DNA from: Gyromitra esculenta
Lineage: Eukaryota > Ascomycota > Pezizomycetes > Pezizales > Discinaceae
Direction of reading: 5' to 3'
DNA length: 64,000 bases
Assembly (NCBI GenBank): GCA_038503075.1
Contig: JBCAML010000014.1
Coordinates: 1,116,001 to 1,180,000 of the forward strand
Numbering within the stretch: the first letter of the stretch is position 1; each line of letters starts with the position of its first letter. The notes beneath the pieces were generated by a model that worked only from the letters and a program-made list of their open reading frames with translations, was not told the DNA's origin and searched no databases. Below, one piece after another: positions 34,353 through 45,181 of this stretch. Made by a program: the position numbers and the translations under genes.

Positions 34353-36258
34353 CTATGGTCTAGGAGCAAGGTTGCATTTATATCGGAAGCGAATCTCATA
34401 TATAGGTAAGTTAGTTGCACTAGCTAAATATCTCTCCTCTGCGCTGTTGAGTTCGCCAAGTGCATTGAACACAGCTTCGCAAAGTCTTGCAGGAAACGTA
34501 TCGCTTTCAAGTTCTTTTTCGGGCTTAGGAAGTTTGGCGGCCTGCGAGGCTTTGTCGTTATTAGTGGTGTTAGCAGAGCGTTTCTTCGCAGATTTGTCGT
34601 CATCAGTGGTATCAGCAGAGCGTTTCTTCCCAGATTTGATGTCCTGGGGGGTAGCTGATTTGGCTTGCCCCTCCGAAGGTTTCGGTGCGTCTACTTGAGC
34701 TTTCTTGGTTTCGGTGACCTCTAGTGGTCTAGGTTGGACATAGCTACCGGCTTCCTTAAGTCTCAATGCGTCAAAAAACACACCAATCATTCTAAAAAAA
34801 TAAGTGGCATTAGTTTGGGACCCAAGAAAATAAGAGATAGGGGTTATTACTGCAAGTACTCAACTTCGAGTTCCGTTGAGGCATCTAGAGTATCATAGTA
34901 TTGAGTTTCTATGTCTGGCCAATGAGCGCTCAGCACAGTATTCGTGGAAATGCGTGTAGCCGTGGCATATGATAAGTATATGGCTTTAATAAGTCGCTGA
35001 ATTTCCTGTGTTGAGGCATCCATATGGTCAGAGACCCAGTAAGTGGTGTATAGAGGGGATATCATTTTTCTTGCCTCAAAGGGCGGGTGATCGAAGTATT
35101 GAAATGGGACAAGTGCTGCGATCTCTGCGACCTCGGAAATAAGGGCCCGCATTGTTTCGTTCACAGGCTGATTTCCCGCTCGCTCATCGTCCGTACTTCG
35201 CTCTTTTCTAATCCCTGAGAGTTGCTCCTTGTCCATACTCCGTTCTTTTCTCATCTTTGCGAGTTGCCCCTTGGATATAACCGCTTTGTCCACCATTATC
35301 TTGAAAGCGGGACGCATATTAAATGTATTGGAAAGGATACGGCGACGTGAATTGGCTAGTTCTGATCAGTACTCCGTGTCTGTTCTAGAATTTGAGATTA
35401 TACATACTGAACCAAGTAAGTAGCTTGTTGAAAGTTATCAACGGCCACAAACACAGCACGCGCCTTGCCTATCAGGAATGATTGTTAACGAGCTAGCATC
35501 AGATTCCATACTAACAAACTTAACGTACTTTTTTAATAGGATCCATATGGATTTCTTGACATCTGTACCATTCGCTTATAATGCGTAGTGTAGTTGCCGA
35601 GAGGCTAACCGGGCTGCTGACGGTGGGGTTTGCCTTATCTTTAGAGTTCTCGAGTTCTACTTGGATAGAATATGCGGCTCTGAGGTTCGCCACAGTATGT
35701 GTTCCTTCAAGGAATCCTGAAAATCCTGACCCGTTCCTGATCTTAGCATGCCAAATGGTTTCCTCGGTAAGCTCTTCCTCAATTTGCAGTTCATTGGCAA
35801 AAGTAGCAAAAATCATGAAATCATGTGAATCTGACATGACAGTTCTGACATCGTCACTATCTGCAGGAAGTGACGCCTGCAGAATATTGATCCTGTTGTT
35901 GAACGTACGAATATCTTGATTGAGTTTTGTTTGCAATTCCCAAAGCCACAGGACTTGCTTTCCAAAGTCATGTATCTTGACTAATGGGACAACCATTTCT
36001 GATCTCTCATGTTTCGGAACTTTGTTTACTTTAAGTCGCTTTAGGGTTTGAAGGGCAACGGCTGATACATATCTGACCTTGGCATCGCACATTGTTCCCG
36101 GAAGAATTGCAAGTTCATTTCTGATAGTAGCAAGATATTTCCCAACATGGAGTATAGCCTCGAGACGATATTCGATTTCGGCTGTTACAGATATTAGTAA
36201 AATTATGCTGAATTTTAGACAATATCCAAACCATACCTCTATCTGACGAAAGATCCAT
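34353..36258 (-). CDS. Homeodomain-like paralog, degenerate member of divergent pair
   Basis: Exons 36258-36237, 36181-35529, 35468-35408, 35361-34851 and 34791-34353 give 561 aa. No named family is recognised. It aligns over its length with the plus-strand gene at 36829-38695: EYRLEAILHVG with ERRAAILRIG, RNELAILPG with KNDLAYLPG, TEETIWHAK with TELSIAHAV, LLTWF with LFTWF, RRRIL with RRRVL, YLQMIGVFF with YLRAVGVLM. The first four introns have the same positions and phases (1,0,1,2), and exon 3 is 61 nt in both. Near residue 445 it has tandem basic repeats (KKRSADTTDDDKSAKKRSAN), probably nuclear localisation signals. The C-terminal ~45 residues (ARLCEAVFNALGELNS, AEERYLASATNLPIYEI) match helices 1-2 of the partner's homeodomain-like segment, but helix 3 lacks Trp48/Phe49. 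Expected role: nuclear partner protein (inference). Confidence 0.75.
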
Positions 36259-36828
36259 ATCAGCGGAAGATCGAATACCTAGTTCTCTGGTACAAGATTA
36301 GCACAAAAACTAAAAGTAAGTATTACTCTAAGGATCGGAAATAGTGGGAAACAACAGGCACATGAATACACGTATATATGCCTACGTTTCTTGTAGCGAA
36401 ATGATGAGTGATAGTTGAGTTAAAGAATGCGCAAAGCCCTAGATGTTTCGGGGTGTTTGAGAAAAGGTGGCAACTGCATGGGACAAAAGAGAGCGGGAGA
36501 TTGGACATATCCTATGAAATGTGCATCTCATAGTATAAAACATGCACCTAGCCTCCCAAAAAGCGTTAGCCCCGTTTTCCATTCTATGGACCATGCATCG
36601 GAAAGTGGCGATTACATGTACTACATGTACGATCTTTATTTTATGTCTGCTACGTTTCCATCACCAGTGTATAATCCCTCCTGCTCCTCACTCCAAAATT
36701 TCTCCAACACAATTTGGTATAATAGTTACCTTATCCCGCACCGCACCAAATCAAAACACCCTATCTTCTATAAAAAAAAGTTACCCTATAATCACAGAAT
36801 AGTACTCCTGCAACGGAATTGGCTCACT
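36259..36828. promoter_or_regulatory. Divergent promoter region of the paralog pair
   Basis: 570 bp between two start codons pointing away from each other. It contains two TACATGTA palindromes in tandem (36613-36620 and 36622-36629). A frame at 36427-36891 crosses it but has no conserved content and overlaps the start of the plus gene. Confidence 0.55.
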
Positions 36829-38695
36829 ATGTTCGAACCGCCTCGTAGTAAGTCCATCCGTCTACTGGCTTTATTTTTTATAATTTCTTAACTGATTCCA
36901 CGTAGTAAACGAAGAAGAACGTCGTGCAGCCATCCTTCGGATAGGACACACCCTCATCGAGCTCAAAAACGACTTGGCTTATCTTCCAGGTGGGGTTCCA
37001 GACTCTAGAATCAGAAAAGTTATGCAATACTGCATCCCAATTTTGAAAGAATTTCAAGTAAAAACACTCAAACTCGAGTATGCAAACGAATGCCTTGATC
37101 TTTATCCTTTGGCGTGTCTCTATAATTTCGGAGTACAGATTATAGCCCTGAGGGAAACTCAGACCAGGCTTAAGGTTGATATTCATCACTTCAACCACGA
37201 GTTAAGGCTTATTCAAGCTGGGGCTCCGGAATATGTTGAGAATCTCGGGGTTATTCTGGCAGAGGCACATGAGTTCATTATCTTTGCTACAATCGCAAAC
37301 TGTATTCACCCGGCTTGGGATCTCACCGAACTTTCAATTGCTCATGCAGTAAAAAAGGCTCAAGGATCGCAATTCTTGAAAGAAGCCTCGCATGTGGTTT
37401 CGATTCTTAAGGCTGCATTTTCTATCCAGGAGGAAGAACTCGCGGGATCCAGGACTTCGGGGCCCAGAAGTACCCACACCATAAGCGACGCAATTATTCC
37501 TCCACAAACTGCTTTTATTGTTGCTAGAGACTGGTATAGAAGTTATGCGCTCTCGATGTCTAGCCCCGAGAAGGTGAGTTGGACTTGTTAACTATATTTA
37601 ATAAAAAGAAGTTAATCATTAGCAGGAGATTCGTCTGCGGGCTCAACTACCGATCTTACCTTTTCGCCGTCTCTTCACCTGGTTTAGTATGTAATCCCAG
37701 AAAATATAATTACCAGGTCGATTCTAATAAGAAAACAGTTAACGCTCGGCGACGCGTTCTAGTAGGCACCCCAAAAATTGGTCCTGAATTAAAGGAACTT
37801 ACGGGTGGTGTAATTGCCAGAATAAGGTTTGACCCCATCAAAAACAGCAATGGCACGTCTACAGAAAGAGCGTGGGGAAATCCATCTCCGAATGATGGTT
37901 TAACTTCGGATCCCACGGCCAACGGAGATGGGGAACCCAACTGGGAAGAACCTATAACCTTATTAATTAATAGTTTCCTCATTGAGCTTGGAGAATGGCC
38001 GGCATTAATCCAGGTCAGAGAATTTCCTATTCGTCCAACCATCCAAATTAAGTCACCCATCCATTTCGAGTTCCAGATAACCGGTGAAGAGGGCACTGCC
38101 ATTAATAGGGTTCAGCGAATCTTAAAAGTGCTCTATGGCTCATATAAAACAACTGCTTACTGTTGTCTGGAAATTGTACAACGTGCCCATTGGCTGGACG
38201 TGGGCAAGAAACGTGCGTATGCAATACGAGCAAAACGAGAAATCGAAAAGAATTATCTGCGGTATTATACCTTTCCAGAAGTTGTTTATGAAAAGGTTGT
38301 TAAGTTGACTGAGTTTCCAGTGCTGTTGGTGTTCTTATGGCAACCCAAAGGCTTAATAAAGAGTTCTTCACGGACCAGAGAGTATCCAGGAGAAATCCAA
38401 CTATAAAGCCTATACACAACCCTTTTCGTTGCGACCTTCTGGATATCATTTTCGAGTTTTGCAAAGATCCCAACGTGGCAGAAGAAGAATGTCTGACTGA
38501 AATCACTGGCATGAATATCAATCAGGTTCATTCCTGGTGTAAGCTCTTTTTATTATTATTTTGAAGTCCTTGGAGCTAATTGATTAAGTTTTATATCGCC
38601 GCAATGTCTATTATCGACCAGAACGTGTGGAATTCAAAACACCCCCTCCCAGCCCCCCGACGAAGCCTAGATCCAAATTTTTTTCACGGGTCTGA
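36829..38695 (+). CDS. Homeodomain-like protein, plus-strand member of divergent pair
   Basis: Exons 36829-36847, 36906-37573, 37626-37686, 37739-38261, 38321-38538 and 38589-38695 give 531 aa. The N-terminal ~420 residues are shared with the minus paralog and with no family I know. Residues ~449-507 fit a homeodomain without gaps: LLDIIFEFCKDPNVAEEECL, then TEITGMNINQVHSWFLYRRN. With W496 as position 48, L464=16, F468=20, L482=34, M488=40, V493=45, F497=49 and R501=53 all match. Position 51, normally Asn, is Tyr499. The last intron (50 nt, phase 1) splits the Phe49 codon; without it the frame would end in LFLLLF. A short basic, proline-rich tail follows (TPPPSPPTKPRSKFF). The acceptor of exon 4 (GAAAACAG) was picked to restore the ARRRVL match. 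Likely a nuclear regulator; DNA binding is unproven. Confidence 0.75.
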
Positions 38696-39595
38696 AACTC
38701 TTTGGTTTATATAACGTGGCAACCTGGAAGCGAACTCATGTAGTACTATCTGGAGTTTGTGGGCGAATATGTCTAATTTAAATCCTAGTTTGGCCTATAC
38801 GTGTACTTACTGTCGATGAGGTCAGTTTACAAATCTTTAACCCTTATGGAAATGATCAGCTTCTTTATAGCCCATAACTTAGAACCGTTTCGTGAGAATC
38901 TACCTTAACATGAATAATATGTTGCGAAGTTTATTTATACTCTATGCTGGATGCCTTCCCGTGAAAGCTTATAGCTTCATCTTAGTATACATGTAGGTTA
39001 TGGATTTGAGAGCTCACCAGATAATTATAATAGATTTGAGTGATCCGTCATGAATGATTATGTGGGGGTACCTTCACCGACGTATAAATTAATCTAAAGT
39101 ATTTATGGTATATCGATTCCCATCACTTTAGATATAAAGAGAAACCGAAATTTCACCGCAGTAAATATCTCTAATTTGTTCTAGGGTTAAACAGAAACGT
39201 CTGAGTCTGTAGAAATTTTCATACCATTGTGGGAACTGGGTCTGTTCCTAGGTCATGTAGGATGCATAATGGAGCAGGTTCTATCGCTTACGGAAGTCCT
39301 CAAACACATGTATCTCCAAAGTTCTCCTTTGGCTAGAGTATGGCGTGAGTAGGGATGCGCTTAGTAGGATTACATATTTTATCATACCGTCAAAAATGGT
39401 AAAATAAAATAATAATTTAGTGCTCAGTTATAATTTTCTTGAAATTTTTTGTACTGCATAGCTACGGTGCATTGATCTCAGTCTTTTGAGGATTATCACG
39501 GGTTATTATCCCTTCAACTGAACACGCCAAAGTCTTCCCCATTAGATGTATCTATCAGCTACAGACCCAATTTCTAACGCTCTTTGGGTTACCAT
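38696..39595. other. Intergenic, convergent
   Basis: About 900 bp between the homeodomain-like gene and the UBX gene 3' end. AT-rich. No coding signal. Confidence 0.5.
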
Positions 39596-41277
39596 CTACT
39601 CCTTCCTTCCCTTCCCTTTTTCATCTCTTGGTTTCGACTCAAAATCCAACTAAACTATGAGCACAGTCCTCAAATCCACTTCACGTAAAACAGAAAGATA
39701 GCCACATACCTGATTCCCATTATAATATTTCCTCTCTGGCTCTCTTCTCTCACCCTCATCCCGTTGGTCATACAACGTCCTTATCCTCCCATTTGCAGAG
39801 TTTGTTCTACTCATCGGCAACCCACCTGCTGTGCTAGGTCTACTCTGCACAGACGTCCTTGGGGGAGCAGGAGTTGGAGCCGCTGGAGCCGCTGCCGGCG
39901 TTATTGGCGGTGCGGGCGGTTCCGTAGGATATCCAACACCTAATACGGTGGTGACGGCACCGTAAACCATGCTATAAGCTTTTGATAATAGCCCCATCTC
40001 ATTGGACGCACCGCCGCCGCGGTAGGCTGTAGTATAGGACGGTGTAGGTATGAGGACCAAGGTAGCCGTAGGGGACAAGCCAAGTTCTACTAATGATGCA
40101 TTCTCGTCGGAGATAGAGAGTGGCTTATTTGGCAACGGAGCAAGAATCTGTAAGAATATGTACAGGTGATCGCTGTCGCCCCGGTTGTCGTCGAGCCAAG
40201 CACGCACGTCGGTTCCGAGGATAGACTCGGAGGGAAATTTCGCCTTGAGGCTTGAGCCATCGAGAAGACGGAACGAGATTGCAGTTTCTTTTGTGGCTGG
40301 GCGGATCGGAGTGTTTTCTTTTGAGCTTGAAGGGACGCTGGTAGTTTCTTCAAGCGCCTGTTTGCGTTTTGCTTCGCGTTGGCGTCGCTCGATTCTGTCG
40401 TTTTCGAGGAGACGAAGGACGCGCTGGCGCTCTTCTTGAGCGGCGAGTTGTCGCTTGCGTTGTTGTTCAAGGTAGGTCATGTTACTGGAGCGCCCAGCGG
40501 GGTCTGGAGTTGTAGAGGGGCGGCGGGCAAGGCGGCGTTCGCGTTCTTCTTTTTCCTCGGCGGCACGCTTTTGTTCGAAGCGAGCCTTACGTTCTTCGTA
40601 GACAACATTGCGGTCGCTAGGGTCGGCGGCGGCGGTGGAGGAGGATGGTACGGATGAAGATGATGCTGAGGAGGAAGAGACACGTGTTGGCACGGGTCCT
40701 TCTGGTGCTGAAGGGTTTTGGTGTTCGGGTGCCTCAGTGACGGGCTGTTCAATGGGAATTGGGGTTTTCTTTATCGCTTTAACGAATTCTTCCTCAGATG
40801 CACCAGCTGTAATGTTCACTGCCAGTGCTCCGTTTCTTCAATGGCAGGGTTTAGCTTGTATTGCTGCAGCTGTAAGTGTAGAAAAGGAACCTACTTGATG
40901 ATTACTAGATAGGGCACAGCTTGTATTGGGCAGAAGGCAGCCAGGAAACCAGCTTCAACAGAGCCTGCCTGAAGCCGAAGAAGTACCAGCGAACTTTTCA
41001 CAATAGAGACGACCTAGATTTCGTTCCGATTAGGTTTTTATTCCCAGGATAGGCAAGGACAAGCTCACATCAGGGACTTGCAGGTACACATCCTCCCATC
41101 TCAAGCTCTCTTCACTATCATCTGTCACAGGCACATGTAGCTGTCAGCTTCCAACCACAGCAGCTCAACATGCGCTAACACACCAGTAATGAAGCAAGCC
41201 AGCGATCGGTGCAAGTTGATTGAATCACCGATGGCTTTTTCGATGGGGCCTGGATGAAAGATGCTTGGGTCGGACAT
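39596..41277 (-). CDS. UBX-domain protein (UBXN4/UBXD2-like) with N-terminal thioredoxin-like domain
   Basis: Cdc48/p97 cofactor family, implicated in ER-associated protein quality control. Exons 41277-41184, 41121-41069, 41013-40895, 40835-39710 and 39649-39596 give 481 aa. N-terminal thioredoxin-like region: GPIEKAIGDSINLHRSLACF, TDDSEESLRWEDVYL, LLRLQAGSVEAGFLAAF, YLVIIKNGALAVNITAGAS. A Ser/Pro linker and a charged coiled-coil region (EERKARFEQKRAAEEKEERE, QQRKRQLAAQEERQRVLRLL) follow, then the UBX domain at residues ~270-345 (ETAISFRLLDGSSLKAKFP, GLSPTATLVLIP). The end YYNGNQ/LDFESKPRDEKG fits fungal family members. It is divergent from SHY1 by 257 bp. Exact orthology among yeast UBX proteins is uncertain. 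Confidence 0.85.
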
Positions 41278-41534
41278 GGGATGATGTTGCTGGTTGTCTA
41301 TGGTTCTGGAGGGATTTACCTTGCAGAACACCGATAAGCAAGGCCATGGGTGGGTTTACACACTTGAGCATTTGGCGATCCTTTCCCCGCCACAGTTGCG
41401 GCTCTCGACTGTTGGCACATCTGCCCCGCCACCTGCAGCTGGCGAAGCTTGGCTCTGACTTCATTTTCCCAGCTGCAGTAATCTCAGTCCAGATATTCCA
41501 AAAACTCTGGAAATACCTCTCAAGAAATCCTACG
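41278..41534. promoter_or_regulatory. Shared divergent promoter region UBX gene/SHY1
   Basis: 257 bp between diverging start codons. No specific element is recognised. Confidence 0.5.
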
Positions 41535-42578
41535 ATGGGCTGGCCACTGCTCCGCTCCCTAAAACCAATATTTTCACCTAAAAGGCTTCAATTCCGCCCC
41601 CCCGCCATCCCACTCCAGCGTCGTCTCTATGCCAATTCCCCTGCTGATGATCCGAATTTCACCTCCATCCTCGATCTACCCCCAAAGCTCATCCGCTCTG
41701 GCCGCAAAAAACATGGTCCAGGCCTCATCATCCTCGCTGCAATCCCAATCACAGCTTTCGCTCTCGGTACCTGGCAAGTGAAACGGCTGGAATGGAAAAC
41801 CGCCCTCATGGACAAATACGAAGACCGACTCGTCCGTGAACCACTCCCATTGCCCCCCGTCATCAACACCAACCACATCGATGAATTCGACTACCGCCGT
41901 GTCCTCGCTACAGGTCGCTTCCGACACGACCAAGAAATGCTCATTGGCCCGCGTGTCCGTGAGGGCGACAACGGATACCAGGTTGTAACCCCACTAGAAC
42001 GGCCGGACGCGAGCACAGTGCTGGTATCGAGGGGGTGGATCGCGAAGGATAAGAAGGAGCACAAATCTCGGGCTCCCGAAGCGTTACCGAGAGGCGACGT
42101 CACGGTGCAGGGATTGCTGCGTAGTCCGTGGAAGAAGAATATGTTTACGCCAGATAACCGCCCCGAGAAGGGTGAATTTTACTTCCCAGATGTGGAAGGG
42201 ATGGCGAGATTAGTGGGGGCCCAGCCAGTATGGATCGAAGAGACGACGGGTGCGTTGTGATACTTTCCATTTCCCCCCTCTTTCTCACTGGTAAGGGGTA
42301 CCAACGATCGTATGGACAGATCCGGATTATATGGTTGCTATGGGTAACCAAGCGAAAGGCATCCCTATCGCGAGAGCTGCAGAGGTCAATATTAGGAATA
42401 ATCATATGCAGTATATAGTTACATGGTATGAACTCTTTTCCCCTAGGTCTTATGTCTCAATTTAACCCACGATACTAGGTATGGCCTCTCCGCTGCCACA
42501 GCGGTAATGTTCTACATCCTTGTTAAGCGGCCTCCCCCGAACATTACCAAGAGAGTGCGGCAATCCAGCGAATGGTAG
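41535..42578 (+). CDS. SHY1: SURF1-family cytochrome c oxidase assembly protein
   Basis: Inner-membrane assembly factor for complex IV (Cox1 maturation). Exons 41535-42249, 42320-42425 and 42479-42578 give 306 aa. Seen: a mitochondrial presequence (MGWPLLRSLKPIFSPKRLQF), a first membrane segment at GLIILAAIPITAFALGTWQV with the family motif GTWQVKRLEWK, DYRRVLATGRFRHDQEMLIG, GYQVVTPLER, VLVSRGWIAKD, MARLVGAQPVW and HMQYIVTWYGLSAATAVMFY as the second membrane segment. The gene could start earlier in frame (the frame is open to 41220), but only the ATG at 41535 gives a typical presequence. Confidence 0.92.
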
Positions 42579-42764
42579 CAGTTTCTACTTTGCCGCGGAA
42601 CAGAAGAGGGGCCATAGCCGATTGATTTTTATGATCTGGTTGAAAGCCATAGTTCGTCCTCCTAGTTTGCACGGTATGTATATTACATGTACCTTGATTC
42701 TACTACCAACTCACAAATTAGGTGTGGGTGATGTATAAAGCACAGTCTCTTTCTTTTGTAATAG

Positions 42765-43002
42765 TACTACGGGTGTCGGGGAAATTCTGATGACAGGTGG
42801 TGGTGCAGCTCTTTTCTTGGGACTCAAACTCGCTTGAACTTCATAGCTCTACTAACTGACTTTAACCAATGTCTAATACATTGAATTTATCGCCTCTTAC
42901 CAGTTTTATTAGGCCTTTCGAAGAGTTGTGGAGTGGGGAGAAGACTAGCAGTTCTTACTTGCACCGCCACCTGTCATCAGACTTTCCCCTACGCCTGTAG
43001 TA
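42765..43002 (+). mobile_element. MITE-like element, family A copy 1
   Basis: Terminal inverted repeats of about 41 bp (42767-42807 and 42960-43000) differ at five positions; the core is CTGATGACAGGTGG. The element is flanked by TA on each side (TA-CTAC ... GTAG-TA), as expected for a Tc1/mariner-type insertion. The interior (CTCAAACTCGCTTGAACTTC, TTATTAGGCCTTTCGAAGAG) recurs in inverted orientation at 47351-47575. Non-coding. Confidence 0.8.
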
Positions 43003-43009
43003 CTTGGGA

Positions 43010-43044
43010 TGTAGGGGTACATCTGTCGACAGGTGGCGGTGCTT
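43010..43044 (+). repeat. Partial terminal repeat of family A
   Basis: The sequence GTAGGGGTACATCTGTCGAC then AGGTGGCGGTGCT matches the family A terminal repeat and starts just outside the right end of copy 1. No matching second end was found, so this looks like a solo or truncated end. Confidence 0.55.
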
Positions 43045-45181
43045 CTCTTCACGCTAAATATTCTAGTGCTCCTTTTTTTCGTTAAATAACGTTTCATTTA
43101 CTCTATCCCTAAGTAGATCAATCAAATCTCTGTGAAGCGCCTTTGTCTTACCAATCATGCTAAGTCACCTACAAAAATTCGCTAAGAACCCTTCAGTCTA
43201 TACTCTATATCCTTGTTGCTGCTGCTCCTAATGCAAAATCTTTTTGGATGTAGATATGCACTCTCTCTATATTAGTTCTTAAATTTACTACCAAAGCAGA
43301 GAAAATACAATGATGGGTGGTGCGTATATTCGTTGGCGTGTCTATGTATGGTGCATGTCTGCTCAAATGTAGACCAACAACACATGGGGAGAGGCGCCCT
43401 CCTGCCTTAATCCTAAAGTAATATGGTGTACTAGTAGTTGTGGAGAGTCTATATTTAAAAGGGCATGGCTCTACTCTAGAAGCATTTGTGGTGGAGTTTG
43501 GGGATCTTGTCTAGAGTATAAAGGTAATGTCAAGCCCTAAAGCGTATATTTGATAATCGACAGGGTATATCCAGGAACGTTCCACTCCCTATTTTCACAG
43601 ATACAGGTTTTATTTCACCACAGCCACCAGCTCCTCTACCATGAAAAAACTACAAGTTTCTCGTTTATATGTTTCTAGAATTCTGAAGGTTTTCTGAGTG
43701 GCTTAACTGGCTCTGAGTGTTTGAATGACGGTCCAGAAATCGTGGTACACACTTAAGCGTGCACGTACCATATCAAATAAATTTCTTGAGCGGACTTATA
43801 CTGCGGCTGAGCGCAGCAGAGAGTTTATCGGGTAGATTAGGTCTCTACTCTACTTGCTGCGAGAATAAGTTCCCACGCCCGCTTTGTCACAACACCAAAG
43901 CGAGAACAAAGATTGAAAAACACAGCAACCACAACACAAGCAACAAGAAATAAAAGCAAAGGGTAGACAAATACAATCGATAAATACTCCTCATCTTCAA
44001 AACAGGGTTTAAATTCCCCTAGGGAGGGTCTTATAGGCGTATTTTAGCCCTTGCCAAGATTGCCTCCTACCTCAATCCACAGCTGTTTTGTAGTTTTTTT
44101 CGTGTCTAAAGGTCCTTCCTTACTAAGTAGTATATCTTGCTTTTTAACAGCCTTAATTTGAGTTATTTTTGGTGGTGTTTGATAGTTTTATTATACTCTA
44201 TACATTATTTGGTGGTTGCCATCCGTGGGAATTTATTCTCGCCGCAAGTACATATAGGTAATTGCCCATTGTTGAAATGCTCTAGGGACAACGATGCATC
44301 TCATATAATTTCTTATGCATTCATGACACTCATCCCTGCCGTTGGTAGTACTCAGCACAATCCTATTACTTAAAGTCACAATCCTTTGTATTTTTACGAT
44401 GCGAGACTCATGGCGCCATCCAGCACGAATTCAAACAAGACTAGCATGATATCGAATACACTCAAAATTTGTCCTATTCTCCTTCCCTAGCAAAATTTAT
44501 TCTCTAAGAATTGAGTACAAAATACGTGTATTTAGTATCTATAGGCGACTCCTACCCAGAGATATACCCGCCAATACATCATCAAGGGGTTTCAATAGTC
44601 GATCCGTACTAACGAGCTTCTCTTATCTGTGTTTCGGTATACCTTTTTCTGGAGAGGTATACTCACCCAAAGCAAGGAAGTTCCAGATTGTTCACTCCCA
44701 TCCCTAGAAATTGTCTCGATCAACCTACATATATTCGTTTTGATTATAGAAAACTAGGAAACCTGTGGGTCTGCGCCCTTGGAGTTTTTTTTGGGTCTAA
44801 CAGAAATCACAACTTCGTTCAAGATGTGTTATATATTATTTTATATACACAAACAAGCAAACAGGATTGTAAAATTTAAGAATTGAATTTTAAACCGTAT
44901 ATTCGATAATCTCAATCCTAAAGTATCAAAAATCTTTCTCGTCAGCAGCTAAAGAAAAAGTTCTCCAAATAAAATAAAACCATCAAACCTGAACTGGAGG
45001 ATAGAAAACCTCGGGTTCTGAGAATAATTTAAACAGCACATGTAATTTAAAAAAGACAGAGGTATTGTGAAAAACAGATCGTTATTCCAAGTTCTTGTCC
45101 ATCCAGCATTCATCACTAATAATGAAACTTATATCCGATATATCTCCCAAAACTTAGGGAGATTCAATATTCCACGATGGG

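Larger units (their letters stand above)
42579..45181. other. Repeat-bearing, gene-free DNA left of MAT1-2-1
   Basis: 2.6 kb without a convincing gene. It holds a MITE-like element (42765-43002), a partial third end of the same family (43010-43044) and AT-rich filler. Short frames (43759-43953, 44137-44373, 44688-44879) have no recognisable content. Confidence 0.5.

Noticed and set aside
36427..36891. 155-codon plus-strand frame across the promoter of the homeodomain-like pair
   Set aside because: Overlaps the conserved first exon of the plus-strand gene in the same region, and the content is compositionally random.
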